Shown in pieces: positions 1 to 11,128 of a stretch of 64,000 bases of DNA (position 1 is its first letter; every line of letters starts with the position of its first letter). The notes beneath the pieces were generated by a model. The model made no database searches and had not been told where the DNA came from. It saw nothing but the letters and a program-made list of their open reading frames with translations. This DNA is from Ahaetulla prasina. Lineage: Eukaryota > Chordata > Lepidosauria > Squamata > Colubridae. Position numbers and translations under genes: made by a program. The DNA lies in the NCBI RefSeq assembly GCF_028640845.1, contig NC_080546.1, forward strand, positions 86,218,257 through 86,282,256, in the 5' to 3' direction.

Positions 1-2946
1 TAATTCCTCCCTTCTTCTTTTAATGTATCCAAAGATTTTAGTTGTAAATTTCCTCTCTTTGTATAAAAGATCTTTATAAGTAATCATTTCTTGTTCCTGT
101 TCTATATTTATATTCTCTACTGCGTGCCTAGGACATGCCCATATAGGAATTTTGTAATTTAACTTATAATAATATTTTTTCCAGACACGCAGAAGAGAAA
201 TTCTCAACACATGATTCTTAAAAGCTTTATCTACTTTCTTATCATACAATAAATATGCATGCCAACCATATAATAAATCATAACCTTCTATATTCAAAAT
301 CCTTTCCTCCGTCAAATTAAACCAATCACTTAATACCGAAAGAACAACTGCTTCATAATACAATTTTAAATTAGGCATTTTAATCCTCCTCTTTCCGTGT
401 ATCTTGCATTATTTTCATTTTGACTCTCGCTTTTTCCTTCCCATATAAATTTATTAATTCCAATCTGCCATTCATCCAAATTTTTATCTTTCTTAATTAT
501 TGGTATCATCTGAAACAAGAACAAGAATTTAGGCAAAACATTCATTTTATAGCTGCTATTCTCCTAACAAAGATAATTGTAATTTTTCCAAGTATTCATT
601 TCCTTCTGAATTTTTTTCCATAACACATCATAATTATTCTTATACAATTTTCCATTTGATGATGTAAGAAAGACTCCTAAATATTTAACCTTTTTTACAA
701 TTTCAAATCCTGTTATTTCCTCTAGTTTTTCTTTCTGGTTCTTAATCATATTTTTGGTTAACACTTTTGTTTTATTTTGATTCACTTTAAACCCTGAGAC
801 CCTTCCATATTGATTAATTACTTCCAACAAATATACACTCGAATTTATAGGCTGAGTCAACATAACAACCAAATCATCTGCAAATGCTCTGACTTTATAT
901 TCATATCTTCTAATTCTAATACCCTCTATCTCCCTTAACTCTCTTATCTTATCCAATAAAGGTTCCAAAGATAAAATAAACAATAAAGGTGATAAAGGAC
1001 ACCCCTGCCTTGTTCCTTTCGCAATTTTAAAACTATCTGTCAAACTACCATTAATTATTATCTGAGCTGTTTGCTCTCCATAAATTGCCCTAAGTATTCG
1101 TATAAAACCATTTCCAAATTGCATTTTGTCTGTTAATTTAAATAAAATTCCCAATGCAAACGATCAAAAGCTTTCTCTGCATCCAAGAATATAAACGCTG
1201 CCGGAATCTGATTTTTCTTTTCCAAGTATTCCAATATATTCACTATCTGCCTAACGTTATTCCTCATTTGTCTCCCTTTTATAAAACCAGACTGGTCAGT
1301 GTGGATCCTTTGTTGTACAATTTCCATTAACCTATTTGCCATTATTTTTGCAAAAATCTTATAATCATTATTCAAGAGTGAAATTGGTCTATAATTCCCA
1401 GGCTTAGTACAATCCTGATCCTCTTTTGGTATCAATGAAATAAAAGTAGTCCTCCATGATGGTGGTACTCCTCCTCCCTCAATATCTGATTGAATAACTC
1501 CATAAGTGGACCAACTATCTCATCCTGTAACTTTTTATAATATATTGCTGTAAGTCCATCTGTGCCGGGATTTCCTATTTTTAATTGCTTTATTACCCAA
1601 ATAATTTCCTCAGAAGTTATAGGCCGATTCAACTCTTCCCTTTGTTCATTAGTTAAACCTTTAACCTTATATTCTTTCAAATATTTATCAATATCCATAT
1701 TCAATATTGTATCTCTGGCATATAAATTTGTATAATATTCCAAGAAAGCTTTTTTAATTTTATCCTGTTGAAATCGCACTTTACCCTTGTATTCAATTCC
1801 TTCAATAGTACGTGCTTTCTGTCTTTTCCTTAACATATAAGCCAACCACCTCCTGATTTATTGGCATTACAAAAAGTATTATGTTTAGCATATTGTATAT
1901 TGGTTGCCACCTGATCTGCCATTAACATATTAAATTGACTCTGTAATATCTTTATCGCCTCAATAGTTTTTAAATCATGTGGATTATGTACCAATAATTG
2001 TTGTTTCCTCTGAATTTCCTGTTCTAAATCCCTCGCTGTTTTTGTAGTTTTCTCCTCTGTCTACTATTAATATATATCAAGTTTCCTCTCATAAAGGCCT
2101 TGCTCGTCCCACACCATTTCTATCAGTTCCCTTTCCCAAATTATAATCAAAAATTCTTTCATTTGTTTTTACATTGATTTACATTATCCTCATATCTAAA
2201 CAAATTTTCATTTATTCTCCATGATCTTCTTCCACCTTCATATTGCAACTCCATCCATACCGGACTATGATCAGTTAAACACCTTGGAAATATCTTTGTT
2301 TTCCTAACCCTAGAAAGCAAGTCATTGGTAATTAATATAAAATCAATACGTGAAAAAGATTGATGCCTATCCGAAAAATAAGTATAATCTCTATCATCAA
2401 AATTCTGCCTTCTCCATATATCTTTCAACTCAAAATCTTCCATCAAATCAAAAAGATTTAGGCAATTTTGCATGCATAGGAATTTTCTTAGAAAGAGTTC
2501 TTTTATCTTTTCTAATGTCCATTACACCATTCCAATCCCTAATATAATAAATGTTTTATAGTCCCAAAAGTCAATTTTTCATGTAACAATTTATAAAATT
2601 TTTCTTGTTGTTGATTAGGTGCATATATGCCAATCACAAGTGTCTTTTTTCCTTCTAAAATCAATTCAATAGCAATATATCTTCCTTGAATGTCCGTTTC
2701 AATTAATTTACTTGATATATTTTTCTTCAAATATATAACTATACCATTTTTCTTATTCGGAGCAGAAGAAACAAAATGTTTACCTAATTTCGAATTAATC
2801 AAATATTTCTGATCTGATAATTTTATATGTGTCTCTTGCAAACATATCACATCATTTTTAAATTGTTTCAAATAATGGAATATTTTTCTTCTTTTCTGTG
2901 CTGAATTTAAACCATTAACATTCCATGTCAAAAATTTATTTGCCAT
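1..2946 (-). pseudogene. L1 ORF2 endonuclease / reverse transcriptase, broken and partial
   Basis: ORF2 of L1, which nicks target DNA and primes reverse transcription on it. The natural start is the ATG at 2946 (MANKFLTWNVNGLN), overlapping the ORF1 stop. The apurinic-type endonuclease shows NVNGLN, CLQETHIK and, after a frame break, a SRIDFILI stretch and TDHSPV (2473-2159). The reverse transcriptase is spread over 1845-1432, 1435-1133 and 1154-564. It shows SGFIKGRQ, the LDAEKAFDR motif, GTRQGCPLSP and the catalytic FADD at 884-873. The C-terminal part runs on to base 1. The open blocks sit in different frames, giving several frameshifts or stops. The catalytic residues I can see are intact, so the damage is mostly indels. 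Confidence 0.88.
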
Positions 2947-4006
2947 CTCTGGCCTCTTGAAGCTTCTGAGCAATTAGCTGAAGACCCTCACTCTTCGGCT
3001 TGGCTCCTTCCACAGCTTCAGTAGTAGAATCCCGTTCTTGCCTTTGAAGTCGTTCCTCCATCTCCTTACGCCTAATAGCTCCCCTTGTCACTCTTTGTTC
3101 CTGAGATTGTTCTTGAGGGACTGATATCACAGGTGCAGTTTCAGCTTCCCCACTCTGTTTCTCTTGAAGACTTTTATCCACTGTTTCTACATCCACTTTC
3201 AATACATTAAAAAGAAAATCTTTTGCTTTCAGTTCAGTATCAATTCGATATCTCCTGCCTTGAAAAAATACTGTTAAACCAATTGGAACCTCCCATCTAT
3301 ATTGAATCTGATGCTTCTTAAGCTCTTGTGTAAAAAACCTAAAATCCCTTCTATCCTTTAACATTTTAGCAGGGATCTCTTTCAAAACCAACACCTCCTG
3401 TTCTGCTATTTGCAATTTCTTTTGGTATGTAGCTTGCAAAATCTGATTTCTTATTGTAGAAGTTAAAAAATAAATTACAATATCTCTTGGGAGCTTTTTC
3501 TGCCTCGCTACCCAAGAATTAACCCTGTATGCCTTATCAATTTGAAAATCAACTTCTCGAGGGTCCATGCCTAACATTTCAGCTACGGCTTCTGATATAA
3601 CTTTTTTAAGGTCTTCTTCCTTTGGTCTTGAAGACCCCTAATTCTCAAAGCCTTCTCCAACGCTCTATATTGCAATACCACCACATGATCCTCATTTTTA
3701 TCCACTTTATTTTGAAGCTCTCCAACTTTATTATCCAAATACTGATTTGCTTGACTAATTACTTCCACTTTATCCTCCATTACTTCCAAATTTTTTGCCA
3801 AACCTTGAAAACCATCAATAAATCTTCTCTAATTTTTTATTAGTCTCTTTAATTTCTTCCCTAAGTTGATCCTTCACACCATGAATATTATTCATAATTT
3901 CTTTAAATCGCTCTTCAGAAACTCTGTTCTGTTCCTTTAATATATCTTCTAAATTAGTTTCAGACCCCCTTCTCGTCATGGGAGCTTTTGGTGGCTTAGA
4001 AGCCAT
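2936..4006 (-). pseudogene. L1 ORF1 protein (RNA-binding), frameshifted
   Basis: Remnant of the L1 ORF1 protein, which in this family forms trimers through a coiled coil and binds element RNA. The start chosen is the ATG at 4006 (MASKPPKAPM). The first block (4006-3815) is charged and helical (EEIKETNKKLEK). The second (3801-3583) continues the coiled coil and enters the RRM-like region (ALRIRGLQ). The third (3577-2936) holds the rest of the RRM and the C-terminal domain (DKAYRVN, then PRDIVIYF) with a Gln/Glu/Arg-rich tail. Starts 4006, 3801 and 3577 are in different frames, so at least two indels break the gene. Its last codons overlap the ORF2 start. Family assignment is from domain order and motifs; no alignment was run. 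Confidence 0.85.
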
Positions 4007-4595
4007 TTTAATTTAAGTAAAGTCTCTAATTAAAATTAGTAAATCTCAAAGTTGTAAAATAAAAACTTTCACCTTGCCTCCTCTGGAAAGCTTCTATTCA
4101 GCTAAAATCCACAAAGACGAACTTCGCTTTCTCTCACAAGCAGCCTCCAATCCACTTCCTTTCAGACGCCATTTCTTCCTTCACTAAGTTCAAGTGAGAA
4201 AAAGTTTTCCCCTTTTAAAAAGGAGTAGAAGTCAGCTCTCTTCTTGCTTCCCCAGTAATCGATCGCTTGTATTTGTCCCGTCTGCTTGAAGTTATTCAAA
4301 ACGGAATCAATTGAGCAGAGGTGGGCGTTTTCCTCTTGTCCTGCTTAATTAACAGGATCGAGCCGAGTCTGGAGTGGGGCTGGGTTATGCAGGCAGCCCT
4401 CCGAGACTCTGCATAAGAAAGCAGAGCCCCTGGGGCAATCTTCTGCTCTCCAGCCACTCTGGCTAATCTCTTTCACCCAGAGAAAAGCTTTGAAGCTGGC
4501 TAACAGCCGATCTCCCGCTGTTTCACCAGCTTTTACAGAATCTCAGTTCGGGACGCCATTCCAGGCGTCCTTCTCGGGGAAAACGAAACCACCGG

Positions 4596-4820
4596 AAACT
4601 TTTAAGCACTTTTTTACTACCTATTACCCAAACAGGTAGTAAAAAAATTGCTTAAAAAAGGTAAAAAAAAAAAGTTCAGACAATAGGCTGTGCCGCACGA
4701 TCGTAGGAACTTTTTTTAATTATTTTTAAAGCATTTTTTTACTACCGATTTGGGTGAACCAGTAGAATTTTCACTACCGGTTTGGGAGAACTGCCCCAAA
4801 CCGGTAGCATTTCACCCCTG
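4596..4820. mobile_element. hAT-like non-autonomous element, right end
   Basis: Ends at 4820 with ATTTCACCCCTG, the inverse of the CAGGGGTGAAAT terminus seen elsewhere in the window (for example 22601). It contains repeated ACCGGTTTGG/GAACCAGTAG text and an inverted repeat of TTTACTACCT...AGGTAGTAAA at about 4612-4648. The left end is not clear; it merges with the L1 leader. Confidence 0.55.
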
Positions 4821-4834
4821 CCTGATCTCCAATG

Positions 4835-5128
4835 AAGCATTTGCATTTCCATGGCATGGAGAGAGCTTTTGGTCCTTGTTATTGCTGCCCAGCATTGAAT
4901 GCCATACAGTGCAACAGGGTGGATGGTTGTCTTGTAAATCATAGATTTAAGACGGGGTTGGCATTCGTCTGCCACATAACACACCAGTGAGTTCATGCCA
5001 ATGCATCCAGGCTGTATTCACCCTTGCTCACACCTCATTATTGATGTCACCGTTGCCTTGGAGATGGGATCCCAGATACCGAAAAATGTCCACCTTCTTT
5101 AGGTTTTCTCCATTGATTTGAATACAGG
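4835..5128 (-). mobile_element. RTE-like LINE fragment
   Basis: Minus-strand translation around 4996-4850 reads MIYKTTIHPVALYGIQCW followed by LHAMEMQML. This is the C-terminal end of a reverse transcriptase of the RTE kind (family pattern: T-I-x-P-V-x-L-Y-G-x-x-C-W then M-E-M-x-M-L). About 290 bp survive. It is distinct from the BovB copy at 12.9 kb. Confidence 0.6.
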
Positions 5129-5368
5129 TATACATATACAAGAGGGATGCAGGGGCTCAGGGACTAGGACACTGAGCTTGTTGATCAAAAGGTTGGCAGT
5201 TCAGTGGTTCGAATCCCTAGTGCCGCATAACGGAGTGAGCTCCCATTACTTGTCCCAGCTTCTGCCAACTTAGCAGTTCGAAATCACATAAAAAATGCAA
5301 GTAGAAAAATAGGGACCACCTTTGGTGGGTAGGTAACAGCATTCCATGCGCCTTTGGCATTGAGTCAT

Positions 5369-5388
5369 TTATTTATTTACTTACTTAC

Positions 5389-5427
<39 letters not shown>

Positions 5428-6428
5428 TGTATTTATTTATTTATTTATTTAATCACATTTTTATACCGCCCTATCTCCCGAGGGACTCAGGGTGGTTTAC
5501 AGCCTGATAAAAACATACATATAAATACAAAATAAAACACCAATTAAAAAACTTATTAAATAAGGCCGAATATTAAAAATTGCGATAAAAATAATAAAAC
5601 CCCGTTAAAACCAAATTTAAAATTTAAAATTCTAGTCCAGTCCTGCGCAAATAAATAGATGTGTCTTAAGCTCGCGGCGAAAGGTTCGAAGGTCAGGAAG
5701 TTGACGAAGTCCTGGGGGAAGTTCGTTCCAGAGGGTGGGAGCCCCCACAGAAAAGGCCCTTCCCCTGGGTGTCGCCAGTCAGCACTGCCTGGCTGACGGC
5801 ACCCTAAGGAGTCCTTCCCTGTGAGAGTGCACGGGTCAGTGGGAGGCAATCGGTGGCAGCAGACGGTCCCGTAAGTAACCCGGCCCTATGCCATGGAGCA
5901 CTTTGAAGATAGTTACCAAAACCTTGAAGCGCATCCGAAAGGCCACAGGCAGCCAGTGCAGTCTGCGCAGGAGAAGTGTCACATGGGAGCCACAAGGGGC
6001 TCCCTCTATCACCCGCGCAGCTGCATTCTGAACTAACTGGAGCCTCCAGGTGCTCTTCAAGGGGAGCCCCATGTAGAGAGCATTGCAGTAATCCAGACGA
6101 GATGTCACAAGAGCATGAGTGACCGTGCATAGGGCATCCCGGTCTAGAAAGGGGCGCAACTGGCGAACCAGGTGGACCTGGTAAAAAGCTCTCCTGGAGA
6201 CGGCCGTCAAATGGTCTTCAAAAGACAGCCATCTATCCAGGAGAACGCCCAAGTTGCGCACCCTCTCCATTGGGGCCAATGACTCGCCCCCAACAGTCAG
6301 CCGCGGCTGCAGCTGTCTGTACCAGCGTGCCGGCATCCACAGCCACTCTGTCTTGGAGGGATTGAGCTTGAGCCTGTTTCTCCCCATCCAGACCCGTACG
6401 GCCTCCAGACATCGGGACAGCACTTCGA
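5369..6428 (-). mobile_element. L2-clade LINE, 5' truncated, inserted in SINE
   Basis: Minus-strand LINE with a 3' tail of TTTA units (AAAT on its own strand) at 5369-5452, a short 3' UTR and a reverse-transcriptase C-terminus. Both sides carry GAGTCAT (5362-5368 and 6429-6435), a 7-bp target duplication inside the SINE. A second, shorter copy of the same family is at 7576-8107. Confidence 0.88.
5640..6428 (-). pseudogene. L2 reverse transcriptase C-terminal remnant
   Basis: The C-terminal portion of an L2/CR1-group reverse transcriptase polyprotein. The frame entering from 6428 reads LKLNPSKTEWL, then NLGVLLD, then SRLDYCNALYMGLP, LQLVQNAAARVI, LHWLPV and FKVLVTIFKVLHGIGPGYLRD. These are the thumb and post-thumb motifs typical of L2 elements. 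It stops at 5836. The expected remaining residues (GRAFSVGAPTLWNELP in the 7.6-kb copy) continue in another frame down to about 5640, so a frameshift near 5840 breaks the gene. An open frame seems to start upstream at 6522, but that part belongs to the flanking SINE and is chance. Confidence 0.85.
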
Positions 6429-6565
6429 GAGTCATGCCGGCCACATGACCACAGAGACATCTTCGGACAGTGCTGGCTCTTTGGCTTTGACTAGCACATA
6501 TGTGCGAGGGAACGACTAGCACCTATGTGCGAGGGGTACCTTTACCTTTACCTTATACATATACA

Positions 6566-7549
6566 GGTATATTGTATACGATGGTTTAAAACAACAGATT
6601 CAAAGTTTGAAAGGTTTATTGCTACTCTTTAATTCAAACAGCCATTTTGCATGCACATATAAATTGCGCGTCCAATTTTGACCAGAACATTGGTTATTTC
6701 CAACTCTCAAAAAGTTTCGAAAATTGAAAACATACGGATTTATAAATTCCAGAGGTCTGCAAAAATCCTTATGTCCGACAGTAAACATTCATAGGCACTC
6801 ATAACTCATGCAAATATTGTTTCTTTCACAAGCAAGGTTGAATATTGGTCAGATAAAGAAGCTGGAAATTGATTCCTTGTTTTTAGACAAAGTTTTTGGC
6901 AAGCTGCAGTTGGGTTCATGCTGTGAGGCTGAGAATTTAGAGAACCTTCTTCTCAAAGGATTCAACTGGCTGAAAAGAACAATAATAATAATATTTTTTA
7001 AAAAAACAACAACACTAAATCACCCTGCATAATAAAATCGTTCACTGTTCCCCTGTTATAAAGCTTCAGTATTTGATGGCTTGTCATTTTTAAAATGAAG
7101 TATTTAGGTGGCATTTACAAAGTTAGGCTGCAACAATATTGAAATGCTTTCAAGGCTTGGAAGTAGAGAGAAGTGAGGCAGGAATAAGTTTAAGGAGATG
7201 AAGAGTAAGTATACAAGATGGGTACATAAACTGGCTCTTAAAGCCCAGATTTACACAGAAGAGTCACAATGGCTTACTCTTATCACTCTTAAGTTTCTGA
7301 TAAAAGTTCTTGTCTAATCAAAACCCTTGTTACAGCCTTCAGCCCACTTTAAAAGTAACCCATATATGAAAACTACAAAGTGGGCATAAAATACAGTTAC
7401 ATTACCCACAAGTCAATTAATGCAGTAACATTAATACAAATAACAGTAGAAATCAACCGAAATTTGTAACGGATCTTCAGAAAGATGGATAGAAAAAAAT
7501 AGGTAGAAAAAAATTGAAGAACCTGGAAAGATATCCTGGAGCCCTCATC
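6566..7549. other. No gene recognised
   Basis: About 1 kb of AT-rich sequence without a recognisable coding region or repeat family. A (AAT/AAC)-rich run lies near 6983-7015. Confidence 0.5.
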
Positions 7550-7557
7550 AGATAGAA

Positions 7558-7574
7558 CAGGGGTCGGCAACCTT

Positions 7575-7646
<72 letters not shown>

Positions 7647-8566
7647 TTTTTCGTATTTTTATACCGCCCTATCTCCCTAGGGACTCAGGGCGGTTAACAA
7701 CCAGATAAAAATATACATATAAATACAAATAAAAACATCCATTAAAAAACTTATTATAATTGGCCGAATAATTAAAATGATGATAATAAAAATAATAAAA
7801 TCCCCATTAAAACCAATTCGAATTTAAAATCTAGTCCAGTCCTGCGCAAATAAATAGATGTGTCTTAAGCTCGCAGTGAGAGGTTCGGAGGTCAGGAAGT
7901 TGGCGAAGTCCTGGGGGAAGCTCGTTCCAGAGGGTGGGAGCCCCCACAGAGAAGGCCCTTCCCCTGGGTGTCGCCAGCCAGCACTGTTTGGCCGACGGCA
8001 CCCTGAGGAGTCCCTCTCTGTGAGAGCGCACGGGTCGGTGAGAGGTATCCAGTAGCAGCAGGCGGTCCCGTAAATATCCCGGCCCTATGCCATTCCCGGC
8101 CCTATGCCAACCTTAAACACTCAAAGAGCCATTTGGACACATTTCCCACAGAAAAGAAAACACCGGGAGCTACAAAACCTGGGTGGGCGTGGCCAACTTG
8201 ACATCACTCACTCCTACCAGTCACATGACACCCCCCCTAGCCACGCCTACCCAGCCAGTCATTAGGGCAGAGAACCGGTTGTTAAAAAACACCGGGAGCC
8301 ACAAAACCCTTCCCGTGCCTCACTGTTTCTTGAGCGGCCACAAAACTAGCCTATGTAGTTGAATTAAACGTTGTTTTCTTCTGAAACTTTTCTTTGCTTG
8401 GATTTAATCATGATTGGCCTGCCAGGGGGTTAAAAAGCTCAGTAAATTGCGTGCCAGTGGGTGTCACACATTGGCGGTTGTGATGCATATTTTGAGCGAC
8501 AGGGAGCTGCAGCAGAGGGGTGAAAGAGCCACACGCGGCTCCAGAGCCACAGGTTGCTGATTCCTG
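7558..8566. mobile_element. hAT non-autonomous element split by an L2 LINE
   Basis: Terminal inverted repeats (TIRs) are CAGGGGTCGGCAACC at 7558 and GGTTGCTGATTCCTG ending at 8566. An exact 8-bp duplication AGATAGAA sits at 7550-7557 and 8567-8574, as expected for hAT transposons. No transposase frame is seen. An L2 copy occupies 7576-8107. A short piece resembling the right end of this family also lies near 19340-19391. Confidence 0.92.
7576..8107 (-). mobile_element. L2 LINE 3' end inserted in hAT
   Basis: Minus-strand L2 3' end with a TTTA tail at 7576-7650. A remnant frame (about 8040-7831) reads GLLRVPSA, GRAFSVGAPTLWNELPPGLRQLPDLR, the end of the L2 polyprotein. The exact duplication CAACCTTA at 7568-7575 and 8108-8115 proves a separate insertion inside the hAT element. 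Confidence 0.9.
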
Positions 8567-8765
8567 AGATAGAAGAAGTCTGAGATAAGCATTATGGTGT
8601 CTGCCTCTCTCTGGATTGCCTGGAGCAGGCTCTCTTTGGATAGTTCGCCCTCTGCTATAGTAGCCTGAATTTCTCTCCATGCACCCCAGGGGTTGGGAGG
8701 TGACTGGAGAGCCCGGGGCTCAGGAGTCCCAATAATTCTGATTAGTTTTGAGAGATTTGGCTTGC

Positions 8766-9150
8766 TGTCAGGGTTCCAACAGATGCCCTAATTAAATCAT
8801 GACCCTCAAGCCAAGCTTCAAAAGAAATCCAGTCATTTATTAGGAACTTCATGTCGGCACATTCCAAGTGAAGCCAACTCTGACCCCACGTAATTTACGA
8901 CCCAAACTTGACCCTGTTTCCCCCTTCCCCTCAGGGTGCGTCATCAGTCACATTCGCCAACGGAGCAATTTTGCGGGTTGTAGAGATCACTCCCCTCCGG
9001 CCGCTGTAGGTAACCCTGGGAGACAGCCTTGAGAGAGCTATGTTGGAATGTGCTTTTGTTTTTGGCTGCCATGCTGCTTCGCCATTTTCCCATCCCCCTT
9101 GCCTATGGCAGCTCGAGAGCGGGCCAGGGATGCTTTGCGAGTTGACATGC
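8766..9150 (-). mobile_element. LTR-like fragment (family with CTGACA terminus)
   Basis: Begins TGTCAGGGTTCC, the inverse of the GGAACCCTGACA found at 48453 and related to the end at 58953. The inverse strand carries an AATAAA-like signal near 8840. The far end is uncertain and I saw no 5-bp duplication, so boundaries are tentative. Confidence 0.4.
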
Positions 9151-9189
9151 GGTCTCTCCCTGGGTGGCTCTTTAAAATGGGATAGAAAT

Positions 9190-9805
9190 ATAGCAATAGC
9201 AGTAGGACTTCGTCTCATTTCCTGCTTCATACCACTTATATACTGTGTTATAGCACTCTCTAAGCCAGCGGTTCTCAACCTGTGGGTCGCGACCCCTTTG
9301 GGGGTCGAATGACAATTTGCCAGGGGTCGCCTAAGACCATCGGAAATATGGGAAGTATACTTGCGAGTCGAAGAATCGCGTTCCAATGGTTGACTCCACA
9401 AGCCAGCTGCAGGCTCTTCAAATCGCTAGCCAAATTCGGCTTCAGGCGCGATGAATTCAAAAAGAGAGAAATCTTTGCTCTGATGTCTCCCTCTCAAGCC
9501 AACTGCAATCACTCCCAATTGCTAGCCTAATCTGGCATCAGGCGCCATAAACTTAATAGGGGAGGAGTCTCCGCTTTAATGCCTCCGTCCTCAAGGCAAT
9601 CGCAAGCAGTTCAGATCGCTAGCCAATACGGCTTCAGGCGCGATCAATTCAAAACGAAAATAATTTTACGGTTGGGGTCGCCACATCGTGGGGAATTGTA
9701 TTAAAGGGGTCGCAGCACTATAAAGGTTGAGAACCACTGCCCTAAGCAGTTTACAGAGTTGGGATATTGTCCCCAACAATCTGGGTCCTCATTTTACCAT
9801 TTTTT
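9190..9805 (-). mobile_element. tRNA-derived SINE (AGTGCTATTGCTATT-tail family) split by SPIN
   Basis: On the minus strand, 9805-9748 reads a GTAAAATGAGGACCCAGATTG core and 9265-9190 reads the CTGTAAACTGCTTAG...CTATTGCTATT tail. The same layout is seen on the plus strand at 41590-41800. A SPIN-type element (9266-9739) interrupts it. Confidence 0.7.
9266..9739. mobile_element. SPIN-type hAT non-autonomous element
   Basis: Starts CAGCGGTTCTCAACCTGTGG and ends GGTTGAGAACCACTG, the terminus known for the SPIN (Space Invader) hAT family. Flanks are CTCTAAGC (9258-9265) and CCCTAAGC (9740-9747), 7 of 8 matching. The interior holds about three degenerate repeats of roughly 96 bp, marked by GCTAGCC at 9425, 9521 and 9618, each followed by GGCTTCAGGCGC-like text. 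There is no transposase frame. Family naming is from memory of the terminus; no search was run. Confidence 0.85.
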
Positions 9806-9811
9806 CGGCAT

Positions 9812-10117
9812 TTGAAGTTTGCCAGAAAACAACGTTGGTAGCTTCGTCTTCTGCTTCGTCTTCTGCTTCGCTTTCTGCTTCGTCTACATCTTGCCTTTGT
9901 TTTTGTGACTTGTGAACATTTGCCAAGAAAGGCCTTTGGCAGTTAGCGTAATTGGACCAAGGTTTGCGAGAGAACTGAGGAATTTGTGTTGGGAGGCATT
10001 TGTTTTAATTTGAGTTGAACAACGCTGGGAATGAAGTAATTCTCAGCTGTTCGAATAGTTTGTTTGTTTCTTCACGGACTGAGTTTCTTACTATCTACTT
10101 GGGCCTGGGTCACAACA
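9812..10117 (+). mobile_element. Partial LTR, CACAACA-ended family (family B)
   Basis: Matches, in inverse orientation, part of the LTR at 23717-24279 (AGGCATTTG, CAGCTGTTCGAAT and the terminal GGGCCTGGGTCACAACA). Only the 3' half is present. It includes a small CTTCGTCTTCTG minisatellite at 9845-9893. It is followed directly by a CR1 tail. Confidence 0.65.
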
Positions 10118-10182
10118 GGCAGGGGTTTGGACTAGAAGTCCTCCAAGGTCCTTTCCAACTCGGCTATTCTTTTATTCTGTTA
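10118..10182 (+). mobile_element. CR1 LINE 3' tail fragment
   Basis: Carries the conserved CR1 end: GGTTTGGACTAGAAG, CCTCCAAGGTCC, TTCCAACTC, then a short ATTCTTTTATTCT tail. Confidence 0.75.
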
Positions 10183-10194
10183 ATTGTGCCATCC

Positions 10195-11128
10195 CAATGG
10201 ACAATGGACAATGGACAATGACTTGGACGAGGGGATAGATGGGGAACTCATCAAATTTGCAGATGACACCAAGCTTGCAGGAATAGCCAACACTCCAGAA
10301 GATAGGCTCAAGTTACAGAAAGATCTTGACAGACTTGAACATTGGGCGCTATCTAACAAAATGAAATTCAACAGTGAAAAAAGTAAGGTTCTACATTTAG
10401 GCCAAAAAAACAAAATGCACCAGTACTGTATATGTGGTACCTTGCACAATAGTAGTACCTGTGAGAGGGATCTTGGAGTCCTAGTGGATAACCATTTAGA
10501 TATGAGCCAGCAGTGTGCAGCAGCTGTTAAAAAAGCCAACACAGTTCTGGGCTGCATAAACAGAGGGATAGAATCAAGATCACATGAAGTGTTAGTGCCA
10601 CTTTATAATGCCTTGGTAAGGCCACACTTGGAATATTGCATCCAGTTTTGGTCGCCACGATGTAAAAAAAATGTTGAGACTCTAGAAAGAGTGCAGAGAA
10701 GAGCAACAAAGATGATTAGGGGACTGGAGGATAAAACATATGAAGAACGGTTGCAGGAACTGGGTATGTCTAGTTTAACAAAAAGAAGGACTAGGGGAGA
10801 CATGATAGCAGTGTTCCAATATCTCAGGGGTTGCCACAAAGAAGAGGGAGTCGGGCTGTTCTCCAAAGCACCTGAGGGTAGAACAAGAAGCAATGGGTGG
10901 AAACTGATCAAAGAAAGAAGAACTAAGGAGAAATTTCCTGACAGTTAGAACAATTAATAAGTGGAACGACTTGCCTTCAGAAGTTGTGAATGCTCCAACA
11001 CTGGAAATTTTTAAGAAAATGTTGGATAACCATCTGACTGAGATGGTGTAGGGTTTCCTGCCTGGGCAGGGGGTTGGACTAGAAGGCCTCCAAGGTCCCT
11101 TCCAACTCTGTTGTTATGTTATCTTTTG
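10195..11128 (+). mobile_element. CR1 LINE 3' third with reverse-transcriptase remnant
   Basis: Plus-strand CR1. The open frame (10184-10948) covers the reverse transcriptase from just before the catalytic motif: GELIKFADDTKLAG, then WALSNKMKFNSEKSKVLHLG, ERDLGVLVD, ALVRPHLEYCIQFW, LERVQRRATKMIRGL, YEERLQELGMSSL and RRTRGDMIAVFQYL. FADD is the polymerase active-site motif. A frameshift near 10920 separates the frame from its last segment, where the next bases encode the usual end. The 3' UTR carries GGTTGGACTAGAAGGCC, CCTCCAAGGTCC and a short TTATG tail. It is 5' truncated, as usual for CR1, and certainly not host coding. Confidence 0.9.

Larger units (their letters stand above)
1..4595 (-). 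mobile_element. L1-clade LINE, 5' part, cut by window start
   Basis: A minus-strand non-LTR retrotransposon of the L1 clade. Reading leftward there is a GC-richer 5' leader (about 4595-4007), an ORF1 region and an ORF2 region with endonuclease and reverse transcriptase. The ORF2 C-terminal region is still recognisable at base 1, so the 3' end lies outside the window. The 5' boundary is approximate because an ACCGGT-bearing hAT-like fragment abuts it. Both ORFs carry frameshifts, so this copy is probably dead. The near full-length 5' end is notable, since most LINE copies are 5' truncated. Confidence 0.9.
5141..6553 (+). mobile_element. tRNA-derived SINE split by an L2 LINE
   Basis: The left part (5141-5368) has tRNA-like promoter boxes: GGGGCTCAGGGAC near the start and GGTTCGAATCC further on. 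The right part (6436-6553) ends in repeated TTTACC units. The whole is flanked by a 12-bp duplication, TATACATATACA, at 5129-5140 and 6554-6565. The middle is an inserted L2 LINE (5369-6428), so the SINE is the older element. The same family occurs at 22005, 25721, 31756 and 63803. Confidence 0.9.

Noticed and set aside
8931..9401. Minus-strand frame of 156 codons across 8931-9401
   Set aside because: Crosses an LTR-like piece, a SINE and the SPIN terminus; no conserved domain.
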